From Streptomyces sp. WAC08241 (GTDB lineage Bacteria > Actinomycetota > Actinomycetes > Streptomycetales > Streptomycetaceae): a stretch of 64,000 nt of DNA. Position numbers and translations under genes: made by a program. The DNA lies in NCBI GenBank assembly GCA_007858575.1, contig CP042279.1, positions 3,286,001 through 3,350,000 of the forward strand, written 5' to 3'. Position 1 is the first letter of the stretch. Each line of letters starts with the position of its first letter. A model generated the notes under the pieces. It ran no database searches. It was given only the letters and a program-made list of their open reading frames with translations, and was not told the DNA's origin. Below, piece by piece: positions 1 through 9,579 of the stretch.

Positions 1-620
1 CAGCCGTGGACGTCGCCGACGACGTCGAAGGGGCCGGTGAGGTGGCGCAGGTCGTTGAAGCGGCGCTCCAGGACGACCTCGGCGGCCTCGACCTCCTCGA
101 CGGAGCGCAGCACGTGGACCTTGCGGAAGCCCTCGCGCTCCAGGCCCCGCAGCGAACGCCGCAGCTCGCGGCGGTGGCGCTGGATCACGTGCGCGGGCAT
201 GCCGGCCCGGTCGGGGCGGGCCGCGTTCCGCTCGCGGCACACCTGCTCGGGCAGGTCGAGGACGATCGCGACCGGCAGCACGTCGTGCGTCCTGGCCAAC
301 CGCACGAGCTGCCGTCGCGCCTCCTGCTGGACGTTGGTGGCGTCGACGACGGTGAGCCGCCCGGCGGCCAGGCGCTTGCCGGCGATGTAGTGGAGGACGT
401 CGAAGGCGTCCCGGCTGGCGGACTGGTCGTTCTCGTCGTCGGCGACGAGGCCCCGGCAGAAGTCGGAGGAGACGACCTCGGTGGGCTTGAAGTGGCGCCG
501 CGCGAAGGTGGACTTGCCGGAGCCGGTGGCGCCGACGAGCACGACGAGGGAGAGGTCGGTGACGGGCAGGACCCGGCGTGCGGTGGTGGTGTCGGCGGTG
601 CTGTCGGTGACGGCGGTCAT
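1..620 (-). CDS. pnkp: Polynucleotide kinase-phosphatase Pnkp, N-terminal part (runs off the left edge)
   Basis: About 206 codons are present. The N-terminal kinase domain has a P-loop GATGSGKST at residues 30-38, a later VVDATN strand, and arginine-rich helices. The sequence stops at the window edge exactly in VVGDVHG, the first metal-binding motif of the binuclear phosphatase domain; the phosphatase and adenylyltransferase (ligase) domains lie outside. Family knowledge: bacterial Pnkp heals broken RNA ends (5' kinase, 2',3'-phosphatase) and seals them with Hen1. The ATG overlaps the hen1 stop by four bases (ATGA), so the two are translationally coupled. The frame is uninterrupted here. Identification is firm from the kinase motif plus the hen1 partner. 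Confidence 0.93.
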   Translation of the reverse strand, partial: MTAVTDSTADTTTARRVLPVTDLSLVVLVGATGSGKSTFARRHFKPTEVVSSDFCRGLVADDENDQSASRDAFDVLHYIAGKRLAAGRLTVVDATNVQQEARRQLVRLARTHDVLPVAIVLDLPEQVCRERNAARPDRAGMPAHVIQRHRRELRRSLRGLEREGFRKVHVLRSVEEVEAAEVVLERRFNDLRHLTGPFDVVGDVHG

Positions 621-2097
621 GCCTGCCCCTCCTTCTCGTTCTTCTCGTCGTCTCCTGTGGCGGTGCGGGTGAAGACGGCCATCTGGGTGGGCGGTCCGAC
701 CTCGGGGTCGTCGGGGCCGACGGGGTGAACCCGGTCTCGTACCCGTACTCCTCCGCCACCCGGGCCGCCCAGCTCCGGAACTCCTCGCGGGTCCACTCGA
801 AGCGGTGGTCGCTGTGCCGGACGCGTCCGGCGGGCAGGGTCTCCCAGCGCACGTTGTACTCGACGTTCGGCGTGGTCACGAGGACCGTGCGGGGCCGGGC
901 CGAGCCGAACACCGCGTACTCCAGGGCCGGCAGCCTCGGCGGGTCCAGGTGCTCGACCACCTCGCTGAGCACGGCCGCGTCGTAACCGCTCAGCCGCTTG
1001 TCGGTGTACGCGAGGGAGCCCTGCACCAGGGTCACGCGGGCGGCCTGCCGCTCCCCCATGCGGTCGAGCCGCAGCCGGCGCGCGGCGACGGTCAGGGCGC
1101 GGACGGACACGTCGACGCCGACGACCTCGGTGAAGCGCGGGTCCTTGAGCAGGGCCTGCACCAACTGGCCCTGCCCGCAGCCCAGGTCGAGCACGCGCGC
1201 CGCCCCGGCCCCGCGCAGCGCGGACAGGATCGCGTCCCGCCGCCGCTGGGCGAGCGGCACCGGGCGTTCCTCGGTGTCGGTCGTCTCGTCGACGGCGTTG
1301 TCCACGTCCTCGACGTCCAGGCCCTCGGCCTCGGCGAGCCGGACCAGTTCGAGCTGCTCCGTCGCCTCCCGGGCCAGGCCCCGGCGGCGGGAGAGGTAGC
1401 GCTCCGTGATCAGCTTCCGCTCGGGGTGTCCGGCGAGCCAGCCGTCACCGGCGCGCAGCAGCTTGTCGACCTCGTCGGGCGCGACCCAGTAGTGCTTGGC
1501 GTCGTCGAGGACGGGCAGCAGGACGTACAGGTGGTTGAGGGCGTCCGCGAGCCGCAGCTCGCCCTCCAGGACGAGGCGCACGTAGCGCGAGTCGCCCCAC
1601 TCGGGGAACTCGGCGTCCAGTGCGACCGGTTCGGCCTCCACCGCGGACCAGCCCAGCGGACCGAACAGCGCGCGCACCAGGTCCGCACCGCCCCGGGCGG
1701 GCAGCGCGGGGACCTCGATCCGCAGCGGCAGCGGCGCGGCGGCCCGCTCGGGCATCGCCTTGCAGTCGCCGTGCAGCGCGGTCTTGAAGACCTTGGCGAG
1801 CGCGACGGCGAGCAGCGAGGACGCGGCGTAGGGCCGGTCGTTCACGTACTGCGCGAGCGCGGAGTCTGGGGCGCCGCCCCGGCCCTTACCCTTGCCGCGG
1901 CGCACCAGCGCCACGGGGTCCACCTCCAGGAGGAGCGCCGCCGTGCACCGCTCGGCGCTCGCCTCGGGGTAGAGGACGTGCGCGGTGCCGTGCGAGGTCG
2001 GGAACGACTGCGCCCGCTCGGGATGCTTGTGCAGCAGGAAGCCGAGGTCGGTCGCGGGTCGCTCCGGGTTGCCGGTCGTACTGATCGTCAGGAACAC
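617..2097 (-). CDS. hen1: 3'-terminal RNA ribose 2'-O-methyltransferase Hen1
   Basis: About 494 codons, the usual length for bacterial Hen1. The N-terminal domain begins VFLTISTTG and includes DLGFLLHKHPE; the C-terminal methyltransferase has the SAM motif VLDLGCGQGQ and the SEVVEHLD metal-site segment. Hen1 methylates the 2'-OH of the 3' end before Pnkp ligation, protecting repaired RNA from re-cleavage. The GTG at 2097 is chosen because Hen1 proteins start at this VFLTI segment. One base is lost near 720, just before the last 35 codons; restoring it continues the family C-terminus and ends in the ATGA overlap with pnkp. Upstream neighbour 2215-3138 is unrelated, so this is a two-gene operon. 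Confidence 0.93.
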
Positions 2098-2160
2098 GTC
2101 TTCGAGTATGGTGCGGCCCTCCCCGCCCCACCAGGCATTTTCCGCGCGCCCGGAGGGGCG

Positions 2161-2202
2161 GGCCGGACGCGCGGGGCCGGACGCGCGGGGCCGGACGCGC
2201 GG
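2161..2202. repeat. Three tandem copies of a 14-bp unit
   Basis: The unit GGCCGGACGCGCGG is repeated three times without mismatch between the hen1 start and the mmuM stop. I see no function; it is a small GC-rich tandem array in the intergenic gap. Confidence 0.85.
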
Positions 2203-2214
2203 GAGGCTTCCGGT

Positions 2215-3138
2215 TCAGCCGGTGCCGTCGGCTCCGGCGTCGGCCAGGGTCGCGGCGAGGGCGGTGATCGTGTCCGGGCCGACCCGGCAGCAGCCGCCGA
2301 CGAGCCGGGCGCCGGAGCGGACCCAGGCGGCGGCCCGCCGCGGGTCGAAGGCGGACCCGCCGCGCCAGTCCCGCGCCCCGGCGTCCCAGCGCTCCCCGCT
2401 GTTGGGGTAGACCACGGCCGGTTTCCCGGTCACGGCGACCGCCGCCTCCACGGCGGACCCCGCGTCGGCCGGGTCGCAGCAGTTGACCCCGACCGCCACC
2501 ACCCGGTCGTTCCCGGCGGCGACCGCGAACGCCTCCGCCAAGTCCTGGCCGGCCCGGGTCCGCCCGCCCTCGACCGTGTACGACAGCCACACGGGCACCC
2601 CGCACCCTCGGCCGCCCGCAGCAGCGCTCTCCGCCTCCTCGGCGTCCGGCACCGTCTCCAGGGCCAGGACGTCGGGCCCCGCCGCCGCGAACACCTCGAT
2701 CCTCGGCCGGTGGAACGCTTCGAGCGCGCGCACGGAGAGCCCGTACCGTCCCCGGTACTCGCTGCCGTCCGCCAGCATCGCGCCGTACGGCCCGACGGAC
2801 GCGGCGACCCAGACCTCGTCCTCCGCGCCGTCCGCCGCCGACCGCGCGAGCTCCACGCTCCGGGCGAGCAGCCGCGCCGCCTCCTCCCGGCCCGTGCCCC
2901 GCCGGGCGAAGCCCTCGAAGGTGGCCTGGTACCCGGAGGTGATGAGCACCCGCGCCCCGGCCCGCACGTACGCCGTGTGCGCCTCCTCGATCAGCTCGGG
3001 TCCGTCGGCGAGGAGCCGCGCGGACCAGAGCGCGTCCGAGAGGTCGCAACCCTGGGCCTCCAGTTGATTGGAGAGCCCGCCGTCGAGGACGAGGACCTCC
3101 GCCCGGAGGGCCTCGTCGAGCGCACGGACCGGTCTCAT
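2215..3138 (-). CDS. mmuM: Homocysteine S-methyltransferase
   Basis: 307 aa in one clean frame. It starts MRPVRALDEAL, followed by VLDGGLSNQLEAQGCDL, the usual N-terminus of MmuM/BHMT-type enzymes. The zinc-binding cysteines are in VGVNCCDP and, near the C-terminus, VGGCCRVGP. It moves a methyl group from S-methylmethionine (or SAM) to homocysteine to make methionine in the cytosol. The start lies 17 bases after the stop of the LLM oxidoreductase, so the two are probably cotranscribed, though no biochemical link is obvious. Length and motifs fit the family well. Confidence 0.93.
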   Translation of the reverse strand: MRPVRALDEALRAEVLVLDGGLSNQLEAQGCDLSDALWSARLLADGPELIEEAHTAYVRAGARVLITSGYQATFEGFARRGTGREEAARLLARSVELARSAADGAEDEVWVAASVGPYGAMLADGSEYRGRYGLSVRALEAFHRPRIEVFAAAGPDVLALETVPDAEEAESAAAGGRGCGVPVWLSYTVEGGRTRAGQDLAEAFAVAAGNDRVVAVGVNCCDPADAGSAVEAAVAVTGKPAVVYPNSGERWDAGARDWRGGSAFDPRRAAAWVRSGARLVGGCCRVGPDTITALAATLADAGADGTG

Positions 3139-3155
3139 CGGCTCGCTCCTCCCGC

Positions 3156-4073
3156 TCAGCCCAGTTGCGACTGGACCTGGGCGGAGATCAGCTCCAGGTG
3201 GTTCAGGTCGTCCAGGTCCAGGACCTGGAGGTAGACCCGGGAGGAGCCGATGGCCGCGTACCGGCCGAGCTTGTCGACCACCTCGGCGGGCGAGCCGGCC
3301 AGACCGTTCGCCCTGAGCTCGTCCACGTCCCGCCCGATGGCGGCGGCCCGGCGGGCCACCTCGGCGTCGTCCCGGCCGACGCAGACGACCAGCGTTGGAG
3401 TACACCAGGTCGTCGGCCGACCGGCCGATCGCCTCGGCGGCGGCCCGCACCCGTCCGAACTGCTTCTCGCTGTCCTCCAGGGAGGCGAACGGGATGTTGA
3501 ACTCGTCCGCGTACGCGCGGCGAGCCGGGGTGCGGGTCGCGCCGTGCCCGCCGACCAGGACCGGGATCTTCTCCTGGAGGGGCTTGGGCAGCGCCGGGGA
3601 GTCGGTGAGCCGGTAGAACTCCCCCTCATGGGTGAACGTCTTGCCGACCTCGGTCTCCCACAGACCGGTGACGATCGCCAACTGCTCTTCGAGGCGGCCG
3701 AACTTCTCCTTCGGGAAGGGGATGCCGTAGGCCTTGTGCTCCTCCTCGAACCAGCCCGCGCCCAGGCCCAGTTCGACCCGTCCGCCGGACATCCGGTCGA
3801 CCTGGGCGACCTGGATGGCGAGGACGCCGGGGAGCCGGAAGGTGCCCGCCGTCATCAGTGTGCCGAGGCGGATCCTCTTCGTCTCCCGGGCCAGGCCGGC
3901 CAGGGTGATCCAGGCGTCCGTCGGGCCGGGCAGGCCGTCGGCGGACCCCATGCTGAGGTAGTGGTCGGAGCGGAAGAAGGCGTCGAAGCCGAGCTCCTCG
4001 GTGGCGCGGGCCACGGTGAGGAGGGTGTCGTAGTCGGCCCCTGCTGGGGCTCGGTGAAGATGCGAAGATCCAT
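3156..4073 (-). CDS. LLM-class F420-dependent oxidoreductase
   Basis: Reconstructed at about 305 aa. It begins MDLRIFTEPQQG and continues with ATEELGFDAFFRSDHY, IRLGTLMTAGTFRLPGVLAIQVAQ and GLGAGWFEEEH, the typical luciferase-like barrel of F420-dependent enzymes (TIGR03560-like). Two frame breaks are seen: near 4040, where a G run before GADYDT is one base short, and near 3395, in YSNA/LVVCVG. The later ATG (4073) is preferred to the one at 4088 because homologues start at MDLRIF. The substrate cannot be told from sequence. It is first in a two-gene unit with mmuM. Confidence 0.88.
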
Positions 4074-4230
4074 GCCTCCATCCTGCACCGTCGCGTACGG
4101 GCTGACCTCCCGGCCGACCCCCGGGCAGGGCGCCTTGACCGGGCCGGACGGGGAGGGCCGGGCACCTTGGCCGGGTCCGGCCGGCCGGGCGGACGGGTCG
4201 AGGCGACCGGGCCGGCCGGGCCGGGGCGCG

Positions 4231-4720
4231 TCAGCACGACGGCTCCCGGCGTGGGGTCGCGCGGCCCCGGGCCGGGTCGGGCGGGCGGGCCCGCTCGCCG
4301 TCGCGGACGGCCAGGCGCCGTAACATCCCGCGCACCCGGTCGCCCGACTCGTCGGTGGCGTCGATCGCCTCGATGCACTGCCAGTAGAGCCCCTCCTCGT
4401 CGGTGGCGCAGGCCACGCCCACCAGGGCGATCCCCACCTCGGCGAGCAGCTCCCCCAGTGCGGTCAGCGTCCGGTGGGGGTCCGTGACCTCGGTCAGCCG
4501 GGCCGCGCGGCCCTCCGGCGCCCCACACCGCCGGATACTCCCCGATCTCCCCCAGCCCCCGCGCCTCGCCGCGCAGCTCCTGCGGCCCGCAGAGCGCGAG
4601 ACGACTCCCTATCGCCTGGGCGAGGGCCTGGGCCTGCCAGGCCTCCGCCACGATGTCCTGTGCCGTCCCGCTCTCCACCAGCGCGTGCCGGCCGAGCGCG
4701 ATCAATCGCTCCGCTTCCAT
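4231..4720 (-). CDS. DUF6099 family protein
   Basis: A small actinobacterial protein of about 163 aa with no known function. It starts MEAERLIALGRHALVESG and contains AEAWQAQALAQAIGSRLAL and, after a two-base loss near 4525, VGVACATDEEGLYWQCIEAIDATDES. I recognise this as the DUF6099 type common in Streptomyces. ATG 4720 is taken over 4741 because the family begins at MEAERLI. The C-terminal tail after LAVRDGERAR is rich in Arg and Pro and likely disordered. It is monocistronic; the preceding 100 bases contain no clear promoter. Confidence 0.7.
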
Positions 4721-4836
4721 CAACACCGCCCCCGTTCCCACGACTTGCCACCCACTCAGTCATTACCCAGAGTGAGACAGCCTGAGCCCAAACACCAGAG
4801 GAATTCGGAAATCTGTGGACAGGAAGCCTGGCGGGG

Positions 4837-4861
4837 AAAAGTCGATCACTCCGAAGAGTGA
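4837..4861 (-). terminator. Rho-independent terminator after the MazG-like gene
   Basis: Read on the minus strand: TCACTC-TTCG-GAGTGA, a perfect 6-bp stem on a UUCG tetraloop, followed by TCGACTTTT. It lies 11 bases beyond the stop at 4872. Confidence 0.65.
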
Positions 4862-4871
4862 CGATCTTGAT

Positions 4872-5284
4872 TCAGGAGCCCTCCTCGCCCCTCCGCCCCG
4901 CCGCTTGGCGGGGAATCGGAGCTCGTTGCGGTCGATCTTGGCCGCGAGCGCCGCGAGCGGGTCGATCCCGAGCGCGTCGCAGAACTGGAGGAGGTAGGCG
5001 AGCACGTCCGCCACCTCGTCGGCGACCCGGTGGGCCGACTCCGGGTCCTCCATCACCCGCTCGGCCTGCTCGGGCGTCAACCACTGGAAGATCTCCAGGA
5101 GTTCGGCCGCCTCCACGCTGAGGGCCGCCGCCAGGTTCTTGGGCGTGTGGTAGGGCTGCCAGTCGCGGGCCGCCGCGAACGCGACCAGCCTGCGCCGGAG
5201 CCCCGCCACACCGTCGTCCGCCACTCCGCCGCCCGTCGCGTCGTCGTCCGTCACACCGTCGTTCCTCGTGTTCTCATTCGTCAT
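4872..5284 (-). CDS. MazG-like nucleotide pyrophosphohydrolase
   Basis: About 137 aa. After an Asp/Gly-rich N-terminus comes WQPYHTPKNLAAALSVEAAELLEIFQWL, then ADEVADVLAYLLQFCDALGID, the EExxE and ExxD helices of the MazG/dUTPase fold that coordinate magnesium. Such enzymes hydrolyse (d)NTPs to monophosphates and pyrophosphate. The raw frame reads on to 4763, but a one-base slip after FPAKRRG gives a stop at 4872, directly before a good terminator, so I place the end there. The ATG overlaps the stop of the upstream ATPase (ATGA), indicating coupling. Confidence 0.82.
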
Positions 5285-6817
5285 CCGTCCAGGTCTACCA
5301 CCGTCACCCCGGGCGTCCGGCGCGCTTCCGCCGCCGTCCGGTCCCCCACCGTGCCCGCGAGCCGGATGTGCCCGTCCCCGGCGATCTCCACGGCGAGGCG
5401 GAGCAGCCCGCCCGACTGGCGCCGGTCCAGGCCCCGGTCGAGGCCGTCGGCCAGCAGCGTCAGGCTCTGCATGGCGTCGGGCACCTCGGCGACGCGGTCC
5501 ATCTCCAGGACCCCGGGGCCCGTGAGCAGGGTGAGGGCGAGCGCCAGGTAGCGCAGTTCGCCGTCGCCGAGGCGGCCGAGCGGGGTCTCGGGCCGGCCGC
5601 CCCGTTCGAGCACCGCCCGGACGGTGCCCTCCGGGAGCTCCCGCACCCCGAGCCCCGTGACGGTCCCCGCGCAGCCCGCTCCCGCCACGGTGGCGAGGCG
5701 GTGGTGGCGGCGCGGGCAGTCGTTGTGGGTGCGGTGCAGGACCTCGGCGAGGTTCCGGCAGTCGCGCCGCAGCCTCCCTCGCCGGGCGGCACGGGGCCCG
5801 CATCCGGTCGGGCCGGGGTCGCAGGCGAAGGCGGACCGCAGTCCGACGACCACCTGCTCGGCGGCGGCCAGGACCTCCAACTGGCCGGGGGTCTTGCCGG
5901 CGACCCGCAGCGGCAGCAGGGCCGTACCGAGGAGGTCGTCGGGGAGCGGGGCCCTGGTGACGGGGTGGCGCCCGCCGTGTGCCACTCGGCCTGGACGGTG
6001 CTGCGGCCGGGGTCGCGCAGGGCGGTGGCGAGCAGGGTGCGGCCCCGGGCGGCGAGCCGTTCGCCGACGATGCGGAGCCGGGGCTCGGCCTGCACGGCGA
6101 GGTCGAGGCGGACGGGGCCGCACGGTCCGTCGACGGTGCACCCGACGCGGAACCCGCGCCGGCCCTGGGCGTCGGGCCGGGCGCGTTCGGGGACGAGGTC
6201 GGCGGCGTCCGGGAACACCTCGTCGAGCGGGTCGCCCGCGCAGAGCCGGGCCAGCGCCTCGTACGCCCGCAGGGTGGTGGTCTTGCCGCTGCCGCTGGGC
6301 CCGGCGAAAAGGGTCACGGGCCCGAGCGCGTGCACGGCGGAACGGCGGCCGGCGAACGCGGAGAGGCGCAACTCGGTGACGGCGGGCTGGGCGTCGGGCC
6401 GCCCCTCCTGGGCTTCCCGGAACTCCTGCCCTTCCCCGGACTCCCGAGCTCCCCGGGCCTCCTGGGCTTCCCCGGCTTCCGGTATGACCGGGCCCCGTGC
6501 CCCGGGGACGGAGGCACGGGGCCGGGTGACGCGCGGAAGGGAAGCGCCCCTCCCGGAAGCGGGCGCGGACACGGACGCCGGCCCGGACACCGACGCCGGC
6601 ACGGACACAGGTACGGACGCGGACGCGGACGTGGGCGTGGGCGCGGCGGAGGTGCGGGCCTCGGGACGCGCGGCCCGGCAGAGGGACCGCGTCGGAGGAG
6701 GGACGGCGCCGGGAGCGGGAACGGCACCGGGGACGGAAGCGGGAGCTGCGGGGAAGCGGGGTCGGAGGGGCGGTTCTTCGACGTGCTGGCGAGCGCGGAG
6801 CCGCAGGTGAGGTCCAT
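5281..6817 (-). CDS. AAA-type ATP-binding protein (SMC/RecF-like)
   Basis: The recognisable domain starts ELRLSAFAGRRSAVHALGP and has the Walker A motif LFAGPSGSGKTTT; near the C-terminus LGDGELRYLALALTLL resembles the ABC-type signature, followed by a Walker B-like VLEMDRV. This is the pattern of small AAA/RecF-like ATPases of unknown role found beside MazG-like genes. A one-base loss near 5960 separates the halves. The N-terminal 120-170 codons are low-complexity (Val, Ala, Ser, Pro repeats) and change frame, so the start is uncertain: ATG 6817 or GTG 6608. Coupled to the MazG-like gene by a 4-base overlap. Confidence 0.65.
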
Positions 6818-6853
6818 GTCCGGACCGTACGCAGCCCTTTCCGCGACGAACCG

Positions 6854-7303
6854 TTACGCCGAGCGGACCTTCCTACGATCGGGGACGCCGGCGGCCCGGC
6901 CGCCCACGACCTCCTCCTCGTCCGCACCCTCCGCGCCCTCGACCTCCGTACCCGCCGGGGCGAGGAGGAAGACGTTCCGGTCGACGCGGTGCATCCCGCT
7001 GCCGAGCCCGAAGACGACGCCGCTGCTGAAGTCGAGGATCCGCTTGGCGACCTCGGTGTCGGCGCCGGTCAGATCGAGGAGCACCGGGATCTGGGCGATG
7101 AGGTACTCGGCGACCTCGCGGGCGTCGGCGAAGACCTGGACGCGGAGCACGACCATGCGGCGCTGCTCGGCGGATTCGTACTGCTCGGGGATCGTGCGGT
7201 GGTCGACCCTGGACGGCCATTCGTCACGGCCGCGCAGGGGCACGACCTGCGCGAGGCCCTCCCACTGCTCGTCGGTGACGTCGTACCTCTCGTACCTACT
7301 CAT
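6854..7303 (-). CDS. SepF-like cell division protein
   Basis: 149 aa in one frame. It starts MSRYERYDVTDEQWEGLAQVV; the SepF core follows as ADAREVAEYLIAQIPVLLDL, AKRILDFSSGVVFGLGSGMH and RVDRNVFLLAPAG. SepF anchors FtsZ to the membrane; Streptomyces has one canonical SepF and two SepF-like paralogues (SflA, SflB). The short N-terminus without a long linker points to a SepF-like paralogue rather than the dcw-cluster SepF. The RBS GGGAGGA lies 9 bases before the ATG. The upstream thioesterase frame runs into this gene with no stop. Confidence 0.85.
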   Translation of the reverse strand: MSRYERYDVTDEQWEGLAQVVPLRGRDEWPSRVDHRTIPEQYESAEQRRMVVLRVQVFADAREVAEYLIAQIPVLLDLTGADTEVAKRILDFSSGVVFGLGSGMHRVDRNVFLLAPAGTEVEGAEGADEEEVVGGRAAGVPDRRKVRSA

Positions 7304-7445
7304 GGGTCCATCCTCCCGCTCCTCACCCGTTCGGCCCAACAACGACACGACGTGATGACGGCGTGGCGGCCGGTCGGGCCCGAAGCTCACCCGGTCGGCC
7401 CACTCCCCGACCCGCTTCCCCGCTCCGTTCACCGACCCGCTTCCC

Positions 7446-7946
7446 GGCTCGTTCCGGGCCGGTGGCGGGACGGAGTACGTCACGGTGGCCGAGGCCGCCA
7501 GTTCGTCACCTTCGTCGCGGAGTTCGGCGAGGACCACGCAGAGGCGCCGGCCGAACTTGGCCATGCGCGCGTGGGTGCGGAGGAGACCGGGCCGGGGGCG
7601 GTTGAGGTAGCTGATCTGGAGGGAGGTGGTGAGCGCCATGGGGTGGGGCGGCCGAGCCGGGCGTTGATCAGGAGGAAGGCGGCGAGGTCGACGAGTCCGG
7701 CCTGCTCGGGTCCGGAGACCGTGCCGCCGGGCCGGGTGCGCAGCCGCGCCCCGTCCGCCTCCATGAGCAGGTGGGTCCCGCTCGCCTCGGTGACCCGGCA
7801 GGCCGTGTAGTCGGGGAACTGGCGCCGGACGAGGGCGTTGAGCTCGTCCGGCGAGAGCGGGCGGGGGCCGCCGCGTCCACGAGCGCGTCCACATCCGCGT
7901 CCGCACCCACGACCGTCGCCTCCGTCCCCGTCCCCGCCCCCGTCAT
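7446..7946 (-). CDS. PaaI-type hotdog thioesterase
   Basis: Reconstructed from three frames. Segments in order are FPDYTACRVTEASGTHLLMEADG, TVSGPEQAGLVDLAAFLLINARLG, MALTTSLQISYLNRPRPG and ARMAKFGRRLCVVLAELRDEG, ending in ASATVTYSVPP. The order 'GP..A..D.A......', 'T..L.I.YL.P' and the alternating strands fit PaaI/acyl-CoA thioesterases. The ATG at 7946 overlaps the aminotransferase stop (TGATG). No stop follows the last strand in the reading frame, which stays open into the SepF-like gene; a lost base near 7310-7445 probably hides it. The 3' boundary given is where family similarity ends. Confidence 0.65.
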
Positions 7947-9165
7947 CAGGCGAAGCTCTTGGCGAGCCTGCGGAGGCCCTCCCTGATCTCGTCGGGCGAG
8001 TGCGTCGTGAACGAGAGCCGCATGGCGCCCGGGTCCGGGTCGCCGCAGAAGAACGGTGCCCCCGGCACGTACGCCACCTCGTGGGCGACGGCGGTCTTCA
8101 GGAGCGCCGTGGCGTCGTACCCTCGGGCAGGGACGCCCAGATGAACATGCCGCCCTCCGGCCTGTTCCACCGGCTGCCCTCCGGCAGCGCGGCCGGCAGG
8201 CCTTCGAGCATCGCGTCCCTGCGCTCCTGGTAGGCGGCGCGGATCACCGCCACGTGCGCGTCGAGGTCCCTGTCCCGCAGGTAGCGCGCGGCCGCCGCCT
8301 GGTCGATGGTCGAGGTGTGCAGGTCGGCGGCCTGCTTGGCGATGACGCAGGAGCGGCGCAGTCCGGCGGGGGCGCGGAGGTAGCCGAGCCGGAGGCCGGG
8401 GCCATCACCTTGGAGAAGGAGCCGAGCAGGACGGTGCGGTCGGCCGCCGCGGGGTCGGCGGCGATCCAGGGACGCGCTCGCCGTCGTAGCGCAGTTCGCT
8501 GTACGGGTCGTCTCGACGATCCAGAAGCCGTGCCGGGCCGCGGCCTCGGCGACGGCGGCACGCCGCTCGGCGGGGAGGGTGCGGCCGGTGGGGTTCTGGA
8601 AGGTGGGGACGACGTAGAGGAGGGTCGGCTTCTCGCGGGCCGCGATCTCCTCCAGGGCGGCCGGGAGGAGGCCCTGGTCGTCGGTGGGCACGGGGACGAC
8701 GCGGGCGCCGGCGAAGCCGAAGGTCTGGAGGGCGGCGAGGTAGCAGGGGTTCTCGACGAGGACCACGGCGCCGGGTTCGACGAGGGCGGTGGTGAGCAGC
8801 GTGAGGGCCTGCTGCGAGCCGGTGGTGACGAGCAGGTCGTCGGCGCCCGTGGGCAGCCCGCGCGCGGTGAGCCGCTCGGCGACGGCGGTGCGCAGCTCCG
8901 GGTCGCCCTCGGTCGTCGAGTACTGGAGCGCGTGCCGCGGGTTCTCCGCGAAGACCCGGTCGTACGCGTCCCGCATCCCGGCGACGTCGAACAGCTCGGG
9001 GCGGGCAGACCCCGGCGAAGGAGATCACCTCGGGTCGCGCCGTGAGCGCCAGGATCTCCCGTACCGGCGACGAGCCGACGTTGGCCAGCCGGGAGGCGGC
9101 GGCCGGCACGGGCGCGGAGGGGTGGCGGAGGCGGCGTTCGCGGGCGTGGAGGCGGCAGAAAGCAT
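7946..9165 (-). CDS. PLP-dependent aminotransferase, fold type I
   Basis: About 407 aa after repair. It has SSPVREILALTARPEVISFAGG, TEGDPELRTAVAERL, LLVTTGSQQALTLL, PTFQNPTGRTLP, EDDPYSELRYDGE, and GSFSKVMAPGLRLGYLRAP with the Schiff-base lysine, then RPEGGMFIW and the conserved arginine in MRLSFT. This is the 2-aminoadipate/LysN-like (MocR catalytic) type without an N-terminal HTH. Frame breaks lie near 9005, 8510, 8470, 8400 and 8125. The start is the ATG at 9165, just below a promoter; the transcript may be leaderless. Confidence 0.88.
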
Positions 9166-9171
9166 GGCGTC

Positions 9172-9199
9172 AGCATATAGAGATTCAAGGCGGTGTCCA
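9172..9199 (-). promoter_or_regulatory. Promoter of the aminotransferase operon
   Basis: On the minus strand, TGGACA (9199-9194), a 16-base spacer and TATGCT (9177-9172). The -10 element ends only 6 bases before the ATG at 9165, so transcription would begin at or next to the start codon. Confidence 0.5.
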
Positions 9200-9579
9200 G
9201 ATCGTTCGATTCGCGCCCGGCGTGACCGAGTTGACGCACTCGGGGCCGCCTCCGGGGAATTCCGGGTCCGTTCCGGCCACACTGCGGGCCGTAGGATTCC
9301 GGCCGCCCGGATCGAATTCGGAGGATTCCCTCCCCGTTCTCCTCCGCTGGTCGCCACCGGAAAGGGCGACCTCCTCGATCTTCTCCGGCGCTGTCCGAAG
9401 CAGCGCGGTCCGCTCTTGATCGAAGGGCGTGCGCGGGGCGGTCGCCGCCGGGAAATCGGCCATTCCGGTACGGGGTCTCATTGATGGGAGACGGCGCCGT
9501 GGATACCGTTCCCCGCTCCACCACCGCGAGGTCCGCGGGCTCCTGGTCGCAGTCGAACGAGCGAGGCGAGTGGATCACC
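9200..9579. other. Divergent intergenic region before the acyl cluster
   Basis: The 380 bases are less GC-rich than their surroundings and separate the minus-strand housekeeping genes from the plus-strand cluster. An uninterrupted minus-strand frame of 98 codons (9185-9481) has no family resemblance or RBS that I can see and is not called. No clear plus-strand promoter was found. Confidence 0.4.

Noticed and set aside
805..3234. 809-codon open frame on the plus strand
   Set aside because: It is the complement of hen1 and mmuM, which have clear family motifs; long antisense frames are common at this GC content.
9185..9481. 98-codon minus-strand frame upstream of the acyl cluster
   Set aside because: No RBS, no recognisable family, and it overlaps the aminotransferase promoter region.
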